Below are positions 22,968 through 37,900 of a stretch of DNA of 64,000 nt, one piece after another. Where the stretch lies: NCBI GenBank assembly GCA_037893245.1, contig JBAIAA010000527.1:248001-312000 (forward strand), written 5' to 3'. The translations under genes and the position numbers were made by a program. The stretch is from Crossaster papposus (Eukaryota > Echinodermata > Asteroidea > Velatida > Solasteridae). The notes beneath the pieces are model-generated. The model was given only the letters and a program-made list of their open reading frames with translations. It had not been told where the DNA came from and searched no databases. Position 1 is the stretch's first letter. Every line of letters starts with the position of its first letter.

Positions 22968-25900
22968 GTAAAATAAAGAAATGCCCTTTTCGTCACTTGT
23001 TCTCCCCCAAACGGGCTGTCCAATTAACTTGACCCTCTCATCAGTTTACTCAAGTAGTATTTTGTAGTATTGGGTGATGTTCATTAATGCCTACTTTTGT
23101 TCATGCCCTACAGTGTATTAAGCATCTGCATAAAGATGTGTACAGTATTAACATGGTCAATAAAAAACTAAATATGAGTGCTTACATGCAATTAATTATA
23201 ATATGGCAAGCCACTGTGATAGGAAATATAGATCTGCACTAGTGCAAATAAATTAATCTGTTGGACCACTGCATGGAATTAGTTATCGTTGGTACCTTTG
23301 GACTATGTATGTACGTACATTTACCCTAACTCCCTAGGGTGTGTGCAAAATCATATTGATTTGGGAGGGTGTTAATACATGTTTCCATCAAGTGCCTTGT
23401 ACTTTTAGTGACCTAAAATCATTATAGAGTATCCAACCAAATGTTGACATTTTCACCTATTGCCTGGGTTGTTTACTTTATGAAGCAAGATATGAGACGG
23501 AGGGAACACCCCCCCCCCCTCCCTCCCTCCCTCTTCCCTTCCCTTCTTTGTGGCAGTCATTGTGCTTGCAGAATGTTGTTGTTTCTCAGGAATTCTTTTC
23601 ACGTTTTGAAGGGGGGGCATTAGGTAACAATAGTCTAGAGAGTGTATAGGTATGGGGGACTAAAGGGGGTGGGGGAGGGGGGGGAGTCCTTCGGTCTCAT
23701 ATCATGCTTGGGTATGTTTTCTTAATCCAGAAGGGAGTTGATTTACTGTACTGACATTGTCATTTAATAAATGACTGCATTGCACATTTCAGGTACTCGT
23801 GTGTTATTGCTGATTCTGTCGCTACAAAAAATGCATTAAATGTCGGTCCAAATGGACTCGTGCAAAACACGGACTTTAAAATTATCCGTAAAACTAAAAT
23901 TGTTTTAACCTTGTTTTTTTTAGCTAGCAGTCATTTTTTTAAATTTGTACTTATTGTAGGGTACACATGCAAAATGTCAACATTTAGAATTTCGTTATTT
24001 CAGCAAGATACACGCAACAGAAACTGGACGGTATGTTTTTGCAAATTCTGACGCAAAGCGGTTTACCATCTGTCTTTCATTTTTGTGGCACTCTTATAAA
24101 TTCAAACCTAAAAATAATTCGTTTTGAACTTTTAATTTTAGCACTTTAGGCCTACGTGTAGATGTATCGCACGTTTATCATTTCTTACGTTCTCCCCATT
24201 GAGATTGCTATGGGCAAGTTCAAATTAATTTTCAAATTAATTATTCCTGGAAGTTTTAAAGACCGGAGGCAAAAGATCCCCAGATCAACTAAGCGAGATT
24301 TATCTCCATTCCTGTGAAATAAATCCCCCTCAATTATACCTTCTTCCTCAAGCTTGACATCCTCACCCATAAGAAAGGATACCTCTCTAAACCACGTCTT
24401 TAAATTCAAGAGCCGAAATCCGAAGAAACCATCGCCTCATTATTTTATCATTTGATACGGCTCCCTGACCTAACTGCACTTTGGATGGGTCAACGACATT
24501 TGCGTTTAAAATAGTTGCAGACGTCATTGATTTATTGACCAGACAAAAAAAATTCTTTCAAACAATTTGTCCAATTACAAAAATACTCCAATTGCAATAA
24601 TGCAGGGTTCCAAAACTCTTTTCTGCACCATCAAAATGCTACACAAATCTTTAAAAATGATGTCTTAAACTAAACTCCTAGATGCTGAAGTTATAAACCA
24701 AAATTTTACTTGAACCTCTCCCACCTCCTTCCCAAAGTTCACACGATGACTGTGCATTCTATTATCATAATTCATATCTCATTGTTCCAACTATTGGATC
24801 AAATTTAAGTTATGCGATGTATCCTGCTGAATCACCGAGCTCAATGATGCATCTTTGTTTGCACACTGTCACCGTACTCCACACTCGCTGTGTGTTCTTA
24901 CTGTCATTCAGAAGAAGCACACAATCTCCACAAGAGTCTCTTGTTGTTATGATCAGGCCCAGGCCAGCGCCCTAGCAGCTTTCCCCACAGGAAACCCAAA
25001 TGTGTTGAGTCATACACGTACATCCCACAAGTCTGCTGTCCAGAACAACTTAGACAATAACAACATACGATGTCATACGAATAATGTGGTTACACATGTA
25101 AGGCCTTTCTTGTAAAGGGTTACACATGTAACCCCTTTCTTGTAAAGGTTCTTGATCTTTTCAGTTAAAGATATAATTTAGGGTAGAAATCATTCTACAA
25201 TTCATACTTTCTGTTTTATTTACATAATACGTTTCTGGGTTTAAAGTAACAATTTTGAAGGAAGCAAATTGTGAGTGACGCTTTGTTGAGTATACTATAC
25301 CATAGATTAGACTTTCCATGTACGATACATTGTACCTATGTACATGTACATGTACATGTACCTCTATACATGTACATGTACATGTACATGTAGGTCTTCT
25401 GACTTGCCCAGTTATTAAAAAACAACAGGGACACAGTGTATGGTAAAATTCACCCCCTTACAAGGTCACCCAGGGTCACCTGTGAGTAATTAGTTTAATA
25501 TTATGACAAGTGGGATTGTGGTTTTGATAATGAAAAAGATTTTCTATCTTTGATGGCCAGTGACTGTTTCATGGGTTGACACCTGCTGTGATTTCTGGTT
25601 ACTGAGCAGGTTTGAATGAGACTGTGTGTTGTAGTCCATGGAAATGTTAAAGGGTGCAGGTGGAGGGGTTGGTAGACGTGAAATCAAGTTGTTACTAAAA
25701 TCCTAAGAAATTAGGTTCTTTAAAGAAATTAATTTTTAAAACCAAATTTTCATTTCTTTTTGTAAATCTTGTGTTAATTTTTTCTTTGTAGATGTGGGGA
25801 GTATCGGGCTGTCTAGTGAAATAACTTCTGACAGTAATGGAGAAAGGACGAGACAAGAGTCAGGATCTACCGAGGGGAGCAGAAAGGACGGACCACCAAC

Positions 25901-28900
25901 AAGAAGCCGTGCACAGCCAGGTAGAAAGATCAGAAATATATAACAAGTCCTCGCAAATTAGTGTCAAGGCCTCATAAGTCTTGACACTTCTTGCAAGTCC
26001 GTTACAAATACTCACAAGGCAATCGCAAGTCCTTGAAGTCCTCGCAAGTCCTTGAAGTCCTCGCAAGTCCTCGCAAGTCCTCGCAAGTCCTCGCAAGACC
26101 TCACAAGTCATGAGACATCTTGAAAAGTCTTTGGAAGTCGTGACATGTCCTCGGAAGTTGTTACACGTCCTAAGAAGTAGTGACATGTCCTCTCAAGTCG
26201 TGAAACGTCCTCACATTTGGCATTTTTATTGTAGCAATGCACAGAGTCAATAATCTGTGGGAATAATTTTCCTCACTTGCTCATTTTTCCCCTGATTTTG
26301 TCTTCCGCAGTGTTAGACGCTTCAAAGCTCAAAGAGAAAGACGGCAAAAATAACCAGTTTCGGCAACAACAGCTGACCAACCGGCAACGACGCATCGAGA
26401 GCATCCGACACAAAGACCACGATCACCGAGTTGAGATACTTGAGAGGAAGAAAAAACAGGAGGTGGAGGATCTGGTGAGCTGATTGGTTGATTTCAAATG
26501 GAGACACGTGCATCAAAGTCTCTGATTGGTTGATTTTAAAAGTGTGGGCTTTGTTGAGGCTCCTGATTCGTCAGTTTCAAGTGGCAGTTTTGGATATCCT
26601 TGCAAGATGCCTGGTGATGTGTACAATTATTTGATAAAACATACATTTTTGAAAAGTATTCTCTTCTTTTGATCAGTGACATCAATTTTATAAAAGGGAG
26701 GAGGGGAATGTTCCTGTGAACCGTGACTTTCTGTAATATAAAATAATTACTGTGAAAAGAGTTTCATTTATTGCAATGTTTGGCTCTTTTTTTCTTTTTT
26801 TTGTACAGGCGCGCAAAGAAGCAATCGTCCGGCGTTCCAGAGAACGCTCAGACACCTCTCGCGAGAAGCGTCGTTCGTGGAGTGCCTTCGGCTCCCGCGA
26901 CTACTCCTCCCCGGTCCCCAGCACCGGCAACCCACGCCCGGCCCGAGGTCGTAGCACTGACAGGATGACAGAACGTCCCAACTCCGGCGGAGGGGTGCTC
27001 CCACTGGGCCCCAGCAGCAAACGCTTATCCAGCTCCGTCACGGCGCTTCACAAGCCTGTGCATCTCGTCCGGTTGGGCCCCAACGAGAACGACTGGTTCG
27101 AGGTTCACATCCCGGAACCGCTGAGTCGGCGTGGCTCCTCTCCAGGCAACGACAAGAATCTTGATTCTTCTTCCTCCTCCCCAATGCCTGCTGCAAGTAG
27201 CAGTGCCACACCCCGCCACCACCTCTCCTCTCCCAACCTTGCATGTAAGCTCATTTCACAATGAAAACAAATTGACAAACCTAACATTGCTGCGGGATTT
27301 CCTCTCCATTTGGGTTGAAGGGTCAACAAACCGCTTAGTGGGAAACACAAAATCGCTAAGCTGAATTGGTGTGGGAACCAGTGATATTCAATTGGCGACC
27401 AAAAGCTAAAAACTTTTCGGTGCTTAGCAAAAGTTTGTGCTTACCTTTTATATTTCTTTTTACACCATACAAATGTAGGGAGTTTACTTCATCCAAAAAA
27501 CAGCAACATTTGGGTAACAAACTTATCGATCAAAATATAGAGATAAAAAAAACTAAAACACCAAAACACAAGTCTCAAATCAAGTTTACTATAATTTTTT
27601 AGTTAAAAAATAAACAAATAAATAAGAAAAAAAACATTGTACACCAATTAAATATATAATAACAAAATATTCGGGCCAATTTCATTTCAAATACCGGGTA
27701 TGTTTTTTCAAGGTTGGTTATTAATACAAACACTCACAAATTACCATCAATAATTCATCACATTAGTTTCGCCAGTCACAAGCGTTCTTGATAAACCATG
27801 AATAAACGCGTTCTTATCCTTTAAGACTGTTGATGCATAAAATGTTGATGCATAAAATAAAGGAATAATAGTGTGGTTGGTTGGTTTGAAGCATTTACAA
27901 CCGGCCAGCCATGTCTTTATCGTCCGTTTAAAACCGGCTGCGTGACGAGCTCTCGACCAATGGCAATAGGTAAACTGTCTAAGGGTTTTTATGACTTACT
28001 GTTAATCCTGCAGCAAATTACATGACCATAACATGTCCATAACCTTTGACCTTGTGTGTCTTTAATAGGTGTTCCTCGTCATCCTACCAATTTGCCACAT
28101 TTTTATAATCAAATTAGCAATGTCTTTGTCTTGTTTCAATGTGGTGTTTTTAAAAGTAATTTCAGCATAAATAATTAGTGGAATTCAAAACAATAACAAA
28201 TTTACCCAAAATTATTATTTAAAAAAATCATGAATTTTCCTAGCAATATTTAGTACCTGCTAAAATTCCTCAATGTCTTTTTTTCTGTTGATTCTTGTGT
28301 ACAATTTTCAGGTGAGTTTCCCAATGTAAATTGAAAAAGTGTCCAAACCTACAATTGACATTTTTTGTTTGCAATAATTGAAAGAAAAGGCATGATAAAA
28401 AAGTCCTTTAAAGTCAAATCGTTTATTTCTTTTTGGCAAAACGCACCATTTGAATTGTTCATTTCACAGTCAAAATTCACTGTGTTAAGAATTACTTTCT
28501 TATTTCATCCCCTGCAAAAATGTGCAAATTATTTTGAAAGCCTTAAGCCCACAAACCCCCTCCCCCTCCCTCTTCCTCCCCCCTCCCCCCCCCCCCCCCC
28601 CCCCCAACAAAAACCCACTCCTTTTCAAAAGACCAACCCTACATTTGATTTGATGTTTTGAAAAAGTGTGCTGAAAATTGTCCTTGTGTTTTGTTGAGGT
28701 CCACTATTAACTTGTGTAAAACCTTGAAAGGGAAATCGACCCCATCTTTGGGTTACCTAATCTGCACGAAGATCACTTCAATTGCTTGACCTTTTAAACC
28801 TTATCCTAAACTATGCCAACTACTCGGCTCAGTTAACGGCGAAATGATCGCGTTCCTTTTGTTGTTTACCAGGAGTCACACTACAGTTCAATGTCTCTCT

Positions 28901-31900
28901 CTTAAAAAGCTTTAATTGGGTGATGACTTAATGATATTTAAAGATCAAAAAGGAGGTCAAAGGTTAGCCATCTCAAGTAATTGGTTTTCCAGTTCATTTT
29001 CACAGATGTTTACCTTTTTTTTTCGAAGTCAAAAACAAAAGAATTGCTTGTTCAAATTTGGAGGTGTCGGTTGGGGTATTATTTAAGGTTGTTTACACAT
29101 TCATTGTCCTAATGCTAATTTTATAATACCTAATTAACATATTGACCCCTTGAATTGCCACCCTAATAATTTGACCTCAATAGTGTAACCATGACTTACT
29201 CACAAAACGATGATCCGGCTATGGATACTCCTAACATTCAGTTGTAGAAATAGTATCGAGCATCATAAATGCAAATTGTAATGCTTGTGCTTTCACGGCC
29301 AGTACTCGTTTAGTCCAAAATTGTCCTTAAAACAAAATGGATAACATTTTATTCAAATCATCTCTCCAAAATTTGTGAAGATTTAGTTACTGTAAGTAAA
29401 CCACTCTCTTAAAAATTCTCCAGGTTGATTCCAATTGAGGATGCTTTTCCGGACGCAAAACAGTATAACATAAGTTTGTCAATTTACACGTTTCGCTATT
29501 ATTTTCAATTTGTCATTTGTTTTATTTGCTTAATCTCCCCCCTGGTGGTGGTGGAATAGTGCATGGCATAATGTGATGGACGTGTGTTGTGCTTCATTCT
29601 CTTCAGTGGCAGCCATCTTGAAATAATTCAGCAATTTTCAATTACTCAGTATTTTTAACGGACAATAATGAAAGCAGTCATTTATTACCTATCCCTCCAT
29701 ATTTCACCGGGCAGTCGTAAATAGGTAGCTTTTTTCTGATACAATTTGAATTGAATTTTTGTAAATTGGAAATAGTAAAACTTGGGGTCTTTCTCCATCA
29801 AACAAAAATATATCAAATTGGCCATCTTGGTCTCGTCGCCTTAAAACAAACCATGGAATATCATAAACAAGTTTAGAAGGCACCAGTCTATTTTTAAGGG
29901 GTGTCCCTGTTTGGACTGTAGCATGTAACATAGGTAAGGAAGACGTAGGTTTGACCATGCAATATTGGATGAAGTTGGGGATCAAAAAAAACATGGCTGC
30001 TGCTTGGAAGTGGATTATCATGGCATGGATTTTGAATTGACATTTCCAGTTTTGATTGCTATTTATTTATCAACTTGGCTTTTTTATTTATTTATTTTTT
30101 GCTCAGTTTGGCGTGCACCGACAAATGTGCTGCTGTTTGCTTTATCAGCATGGAATTCATAAACAAATATCAATATGAGTAAATCAAATGTAACAAATTT
30201 GCTAAGTAAGGATTAGTCTTGAAAGTTTAAATGCAAAAACCAAACAAAAAATTGATCAAAATTGGAAATCATAGGCTAGGATAAATGTAAATCTCGTTTG
30301 TAATTCAAATTATCCAAGTGATGAATTATCCAATTTAATGAATAGTGTACAATATCCTAAAACGGACTAATAGACCCAAAACAAAAATATTATCAACACC
30401 ACTTTCAGTTGCGATCTTTCAAAACTAATTTTTGGATGGATAGGAACAAAAATGAAATGTTTGTTATTACTTTTATTTTTGTTTGAACGTAAAGCGAACA
30501 ATGTAAGGAGGCGTATGAGAGGTAAGTTCTGGTGTCTGGAAAGAAAATATTTGAAGTGGTTGTCATTTTGTCATTTGATGGTGGCGTAGATTAGAGTAAT
30601 CCGTTTTCGGTTTTGTAGACTAGTAGTGAACAATTGTCAAGTCATGAGTCTTGTGGTTTCGTCTTCCAGAAAATAAATTAGATAAAGTGTTTAACCAAAA
30701 TTAATAAAAAAAGAGATAAAATGTTAATTAATTTCTTTTGGGGTTCGGTCAAACAGTTTCCAAGTTAATTTAAGAGTTCATTCTTCATAAATTAAAAAAA
30801 GCTTTACAAAAAAAATGTCATAGCTGCCTAAAACATTTTGGCTAAAATTGCATGCCTTACCCAGTGCATGACAAATGCTAAACTACCACGCATTTTCTTT
30901 TTGTTATGATACAAAGAAATTATTTTAAAAATACATCTACCACCTTTTTTTTTCATAAGAAAATTAGTTTTAATGAATCCTAATAAGAAAGGATTTTAGT
31001 TTATCTAATAATCGAATGCCTTCAAAATATGGCCCCAAAATAACCCGAAAGTCATGATTAATAAAAACACTTCCAAGCTATGACTACAAGAAAACTTTAC
31101 CAAGGGGGGCATTTTTAAAATGTGGCAATTTTCTTAGTAGTTTTTTGGTAAGCCAAAGATTGACAACTCCTGCAATAGTTTTGTGTAAAAATAAAATAAA
31201 TTTCTGCCCCCTTCGCAAACATGTCCTTTAGTAAACTTTGTGATTGTCCACTCTCAAGTTGTGTTTCCTTTTTCCTCGTGTGTTTGTGTTGTTTGTACAA
31301 GAAGCAGATATTTCTGAGCTCTTGGTATTTCACTTCTAAAGACCCCAGTTCCTTCTGACCAGTAAACCCCAGGTGCTCAGCTGGGAGTGTTATTGTGGCC
31401 TGGCTTGGGGATCAAGCTTTGATCAAGACAAAGGATTGGGTTTCCTAGAGCGGAACAAAAGGAGTGAGGAACAAAAGAGGTTGTTGGGTTGGCAACAATA
31501 GCAGGGAAGGTTGAGAGGTATTGTTGATCCGAAGTCAGTGGGAAATGTGGTTGTCTTATTAGACAGTCATCATTCAGAGGGAAGTTCTGTCAGCGGGTGG
31601 GCATACTGAAGTCTCTCAAAGGATTGTGCCATGGTGGACAGACTGTTGGATTATTATCGATTGGTACTCGGAAAGGATTTATACTTGCTGTGCCACTCGG
31701 ATGATTCTGCCATTTTGTTTTTCAGCATAATGTGATTTATGTAGTGGTCTTTTGGGGCGGACTTTTTACACAATTTGTGTTGGCTAAATTTGAAAATAAG
31801 AAATGACGATTCTTGGACAGTTCTGTCAGCACTAGAAATTGGTTTGCATATTCAGTAGTCTCGTGCAAGGTTTGTGAGCCTATGCACGCAAATATTTGTA

Positions 31901-34900
31901 GACAAACAAATGTGTACATGTACATTTGTACATGTCCTGTAATTGATCTCGTCAATAATTGTTTAAAAATGGCAGAATTACGAGACAAGCGAAGTTGACG
32001 ATGTCTTCAGCAGATCCACTATGACAGCCGTGTGATTCACTCGCGTTTCTCTGGATTGATCTGATGTTATTTGTGGATCGTTTGACTGTTGTTGTTTTTT
32101 CTTGGAGTTGATTTTCAAGATGGCAGCCCAGGTGACCCGGATACCCAGAATCAAAGGTGGTTGTGTTGCGTGCTTCGGTTTTTGAACTTTTCTCAATCAA
32201 TTGGCACATACCATACTGTTTAACTCAATGCAATTTCAGTACACAAAATATAATTAAATATTGACAACAAATAACGTACATCAATTTTTGGGTGGTAACA
32301 ATATTTCCTCATACATTCATTTCACTTCAAAGTAAAACATGAACAAAATATCAGATATTTTAATAGTTAAAAAAATATAAAAATATATAGTTGATTCTGT
32401 CTTAACATTGTGCTGTTTTGTCATTCGTAAGTGACTAACAGCATGTGTTTAAAAATGAAAGACAATTGCATGTTTATTGCCTGAATTGTGTATTTAGAAT
32501 TGTTAACCTTGTTTTGATGACTTACACATTTGTACATTCCCCTTAAAATAGATATAAAATATTAATGACTTGAGAATGAATTCAAATTTGAAGTTTGAAG
32601 TTTCTAAATTCATCATGAGGAATATTCTAGGGAAACCCACAGAATCGGGCAGGGACTGTGAACCTAATCCACATGTGGGCCGGGAGGGATTAGAACCCGG
32701 GTTACAGTGGTGGAATGCAAAAAAAGAACTGCTACGCCAAACTGGTCCCCTAGATATCCCAAACTGATCTTCCAGATTGACCAAGATGATCCCCCAGATT
32801 GACCAAACTGATCCCCCAGAATAGATTGACTAAACTGATCTAGTCCCAGATTGACCAAACTGAACCCATAGATTGACCAAACATGCACATCTATACGATT
32901 GAATCCCCTTGAAAGTTTGTCAAATTGTAACATTCGTGTCATTTTTGTTATTTGTTTGACAGCTGCCTATCCCAGCAGAGACAGCAGATCCGCTCACTCC
33001 ACGCCCACTCACGTCTCTAGACCGCTATCGGCAACAAAACGATCTAATTCAAACTCAAAGCTAGACAAGGAATCTGGCCAAGGGGGAGGGAGTCCAGCAT
33101 CCGGAACAGCCCCTCCAAAAGTAAGATACGTCTTTTTTTTTCATCAGTTTTATTTTGCTTTTTAGAGACTTTCTTTTTCACTATGTATTTTGTCACACTT
33201 CTGTTGTACAATGTACGATGAACAAGGATGAAGATGTTGACACTATGGTACAATTTGAATACAGCTGTTCTGTCAAAATTTGGGTGTTAAAGTGTTGTTT
33301 TTTGCGCAGGGTATTTTGACAGATGATGTGGAAGAAACAGAGCTTGTATTGTTGGTATGATTCCATGGCAATACTGGTCTTTTTATGGTCACTTAACCCT
33401 AACTCTCTAGAGTGTGTGCACAATCTTATTGATTTAGGAGGATTTGAGATAATTTGGGAAGGTTAAAGTTAACCAGTTCGTGCCAGGATTATTTTAACAT
33501 CACCGAGCCGAGGCGCGGGATTATTTTTAACAAAACTCGATTCGAGGCGGGTTCAGACTGATGGTACTGGGAAGCACACCCACGCATTTCCGGCCTTGCT
33601 CGCTGCTGACAGACATTTCCGGTCTTGCTCTTGACGTGTTTATGTGTCATCCGTTTTGATGAACGTTTGTTTTGATTTGCGTGTATATACATGTATGTCT
33701 TCCGGCGCAAACTGGTTAAGGATTTGGGAAATTTGGGAAGGTTAAAGTTATTTCATTGGTTATTCATTGGTTGATAGAGGGCTTACTTACATGGTATTTG
33801 GTAATAAGATAATTATTGTCAAACTTGTGAAATGTTCGCCGTCTCACAAATCTCAGAGAAATTTCCCTCTCACTTGCACTTGAACTTGCATGTAGGGCTG
33901 TCCTTTTAAAAATAATATAGAATTCAATTATTTTGAAAAATGCACTTGACCGAATATTTGAATATGTATAAATTGTTGCTCGGCTAGCTCAACTGATCAA
34001 CCTTTGGTATAAATTACGCTTTTCATAACGTGGTGTTTGTGTATAAATCAAGTGGAATTTACTCTTTAACAATTATAATTAGTTTGCTGTGTACAGCTTT
34101 TGACAACTTTACTAGAAATACAAATTGGTGATTTATCCTAACACCCATGGGATTTTTTTTCTTAGGAAATCTTCTTGAATCCTTTAAAATCCACCACTCT
34201 GCAAGATACCAATGATACATCCAATAGCCTTCAATGGATGCCTAGGCCTATTTCACATGATCTTGCTCTGTCTTTTTTAGCCCTACAATAACTTCACCCC
34301 TAAAAGTCCTGATGGATTTTGAAGGATCTAGCAAGGGTCAAGGTAGCCGTAGAGGAAAGGGTGCCCTCTGTCTGTTGTGCATAAGATCAATTCCCAACAA
34401 AATTTGATTTTCTCTTAATCCTAATTTTGTATAAATGGGATGACTCGTTATTAAATAAATACCTCCCTGAAACCCCCAAAATGTCATCATAAAAAAAGAG
34501 ATTAATTCTCAGCATTATTCTACTTGAACTCTTCTACAGAGAGCACCGTCTCCACGCACCGCTCTCCATGGACGGCCCTCGTCACCACGACAGCAGTTGT
34601 CGACGCCTAGATCTACCCCAGTCCGGCCGCCCTCACCTAAGACTACTGGGTCAACCACAGTGGACGGCAGTAAACCTAAAACAGGCAGGGTATCGTCACC
34701 CCGCAATCTACCAGCTAAACAGGCCAACGGTGACAGCAATAGAAGACACGAAGGTGAGATAAACGAGATCACAGATCTTAAGATGTACATCACGGATCTT
34801 GAAATGTACATCACGGATCTTGAAATGTACATCACGGATCTTGAAATGTACATCACGGATCTTGAAATGTACATCACGGATCTTGAAATGTACATCACGG

Positions 34901-37900
34901 ATCTTGAAATGTACATCACGGATCTTTTCACTTGTACATTCCTGGTCATGTTAGTTGTTTGAAGCCGTCGTATATAACAATGAATATTTGACGTAAGACG
35001 TTTACCTGTTTCAACACCTCCACCTCCAGCTAAGAAAATTGCCGGCCAAACCCCGCCCATCAAGAAGACCCTCACGCCCCGCACAGACATCGCTAAGACG
35101 AATGTCAGTTCCCCAACAAAAACTGCAACCACGCCAAAGAGCATCCCCAAGACGAGCGTGGCCAAGCCAGCTACGACGCCAAAGGGGGGTCCCAAACCAG
35201 CCACGACGCCCATGGGTGGTCCCAAAGCAGCCACGACACCGAAGGGCGGTCCCAAACCAGCCACGACGCCAAAGGGAGGTCCCAAACCTGCCAAGACTGC
35301 CGCAATGAAAGTTGCAGCACCTGTAGCAGCAGCAGCAGCAGCAACAACAACACCAGCAGCACCAGCAACAGCAGCAGCAACACCAGCAGCAACAGTAGCA
35401 GCAGTGATTCCGGAGAAACCAGTCGTTGTTAAAGAAGAGGTAGAGATTAAGAAGGAACCGAAGGAGACGGAAGTGAAAGATGAAAAACCAAAGGGTGAGT
35501 GTAGGATTATCAATATTTGTCCCCTTTTTTTCCTCTGGCCCAGGGGAATCTGGGTGGTTTTATCTCGAAGGCTGGGGTTCGAATCCCTCCAAGACAATCA
35601 GTGCATTAGCGTTTTTGTTCTTTGTTATAATGTATTTCGTCTTCTATTTTCACTTTTTCTTTCTGCTTTGTAAAACTGCACATTTGTTTTTACCGTCCTG
35701 TTGTTTTTAATTGTCACAGCCTTTTAAGCTTCTGCAACGAGAAAATTGCTCGTGGGTACCACTGATGTTTTGTGTACTCTTGGTCAAGCATTACTGGACT
35801 TCTCTAGTCTTGTCTCTTTAATTTTAGTTGCGGCAGCAAAATCTAATGTTCATAGTAGTAACAACTGGTTGTGGGCTTTCAATGTTTACCCTCCATACAG
35901 AAACACCTCGATCTCGGTCCCCAACCATCTCTGAATCCTCCAGTGGATCTGCACCCTCCTTGAATGGCTCTGCTTCTGCTGGGCCGTCCCCGCCCCCCAA
36001 GGAGTTGACAGACGAGGAACGGGCCAAGCAAGCCCTCGCAGAGAGGCGTCGCCAGGCTAGGGAGAAAGCAGAGAGAGAGGCGGAACTTGAGAGGCAACGG
36101 CAGGAACAACTCAAGTAAGAAGATAAACATCTTGGTCTAGTACCCTGACTTAGTGCACATATTTAATATGAGATGATACTGAGCCAAGGCTGATAGGCAG
36201 AGACAGAACAACTCAAGTAACAAATACGGACATCTTGGACTTGTAACCTGACTCCTTGAATGTTGATCCTTTGATTGAAAAAAAGTGCTAGTTTGGAAAT
36301 GTTTGTGTGGATCAGTGGCAACTTCCTTATCTCATGTCAGATATTTTTCAGGCAGATTTTGAAGGATCGTTGGGAGTGAGAAGCAAGTGTCTCAATATTT
36401 TTGTTTCCATTCCATACAGACGTGAGGAGGAAGAGCGTATTCGTCTTGAGGATGAGGAGAGAATACGTCAAGAGGAAGAAGCCATGAGACTAGCAGAGGA
36501 ACACAGGAAAGCTGAGGAGGAACGTATGAAACGAGCCATCGAGGAGAACGAGGAACGAGAGAGATTGGAGGAGGAACGTAAAGTAGCTGAGGAGCTGGAG
36601 GCAGTACAGGTGAGAGAGATTATTACCCCTGCTTGTCAGGCGCGTGTATAGTCTTATACACGAGATTGTATCTTGAAGTCATGCTCCTTGATTCTGCTTT
36701 GGTCTTACACACTGCTAAAGGAAAAGGTGCCCGACTATTGGTGAACCCAAAAGGCCAGCATCCAGACTGGCAACTGATTGATTTGATTTTGAAGATTGTC
36801 TGAATCCTCAGGGATTTTTTTTAATTTTTTTTCAGAGAGCAGAAGAGGAGATAATACGACAGGAGGAACTAAAGAAACAAGAGGAAGAATTGGCTGAGAA
36901 ATGCCGTCGAGAAGATGAAGAGAGAAATGCTCGCAAGAAGGTGACAGCTTGTTTTGAGACTTTTCTCATATATTTCAAAACTACCAGTGGTTTGGGCAGT
37001 GTAATAGTATCGTCTTTTTTTTATATGTTTGCAGAGGGTTGAAGAAATAATGAAGAAGGCTCGACGTGGGGCCCAAGCGAAAGAAAAGGTATAACCCCCC
37101 CAAAAAAAAATTAAAAAAAATATTATTCTAACTTTAAATGTGTGTTGACAAAAGATCTAAATTACTTTTGAAACTACATGCTTAATTGAATTACACAAGA
37201 CAAACCAGTTCTGTGATTAGAACTCTATACAACGATTTTAATTTTCAATTAAGAAATAGACTGAGGCAAATATTAGAAGCTGCATTTCCTGAAACACCAT
37301 ACCGGTGTCCTTCAAAAATGACCATCCTAGCCCCGTATTTGCAGTCCTGTAATATCTTCAGATTGGAATAGTTATAAAAGTTACTCAGTTAAATCAAAAG
37401 GGGTCACTCGCTCACTTTCTGGAGACCAATCCGTGACGTAAATGTCCCCGCCCCCTTTTAGGATGATGCATCTGAAGACGGAGACAGTGGATCTGAGAGT
37501 GGCTCTGGCTCCGGCTCAGAACGGAAGACTAACGGTGTGAACAGCGTCCTTGCCAGCAGTAGTCTACTCAACAACGAGAAGTATCGCAATCTGCTCTTCA
37601 ATCGCAACAAGACGGAGCTTTCAGGTAAGATTGACCAGGGCTGAGTCCAAGGGGTGTTTGTTAGGCTTGGGGTTTTTGCGTTATCTTGTGTTTAAAAAAA
37701 AATTGATAGATCAGTCTTTTAAAGATCTTTCTTGACAAGGACTGGCCAACTGTATCTGACTGACTGACTGACTGACTGACTGACTTTATATTATTTTTTT
37801 TCGTCATCTATTTTTCAGGTTTTGGGCATTTTTGGAGGCCGCATGCATCTAAAAAGTCTATCATGATAAAGCATTTCAATATATATCTGATCAGGAAAAA

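Larger units (their letters stand above)
27245..32962 (+). other. Large MAP7-like intron (5.7 kb)
   Basis: AT-rich, no exon seen. It holds a poly(C) run at 28575-28605, a TACATGTACATTTGTACATG tract near 31916-31935 and a tRNA-derived SINE head near 32690-32755. Confidence 0.7.

Noticed and set aside
27290..27430. Possible relative of the 51106 inverted-repeat element (GCTTAGCAAAAG-like words)
   Set aside because: Only short words are shared and no terminal repeat could be defined.
34515..35597. 360-codon open frame on the minus strand
   Set aside because: It is antisense to MAP7-like exons f and g and the intronic 21-bp repeat; its apparent repeats mirror those arrays, and the + strand frames have consistent splice sites and homology.
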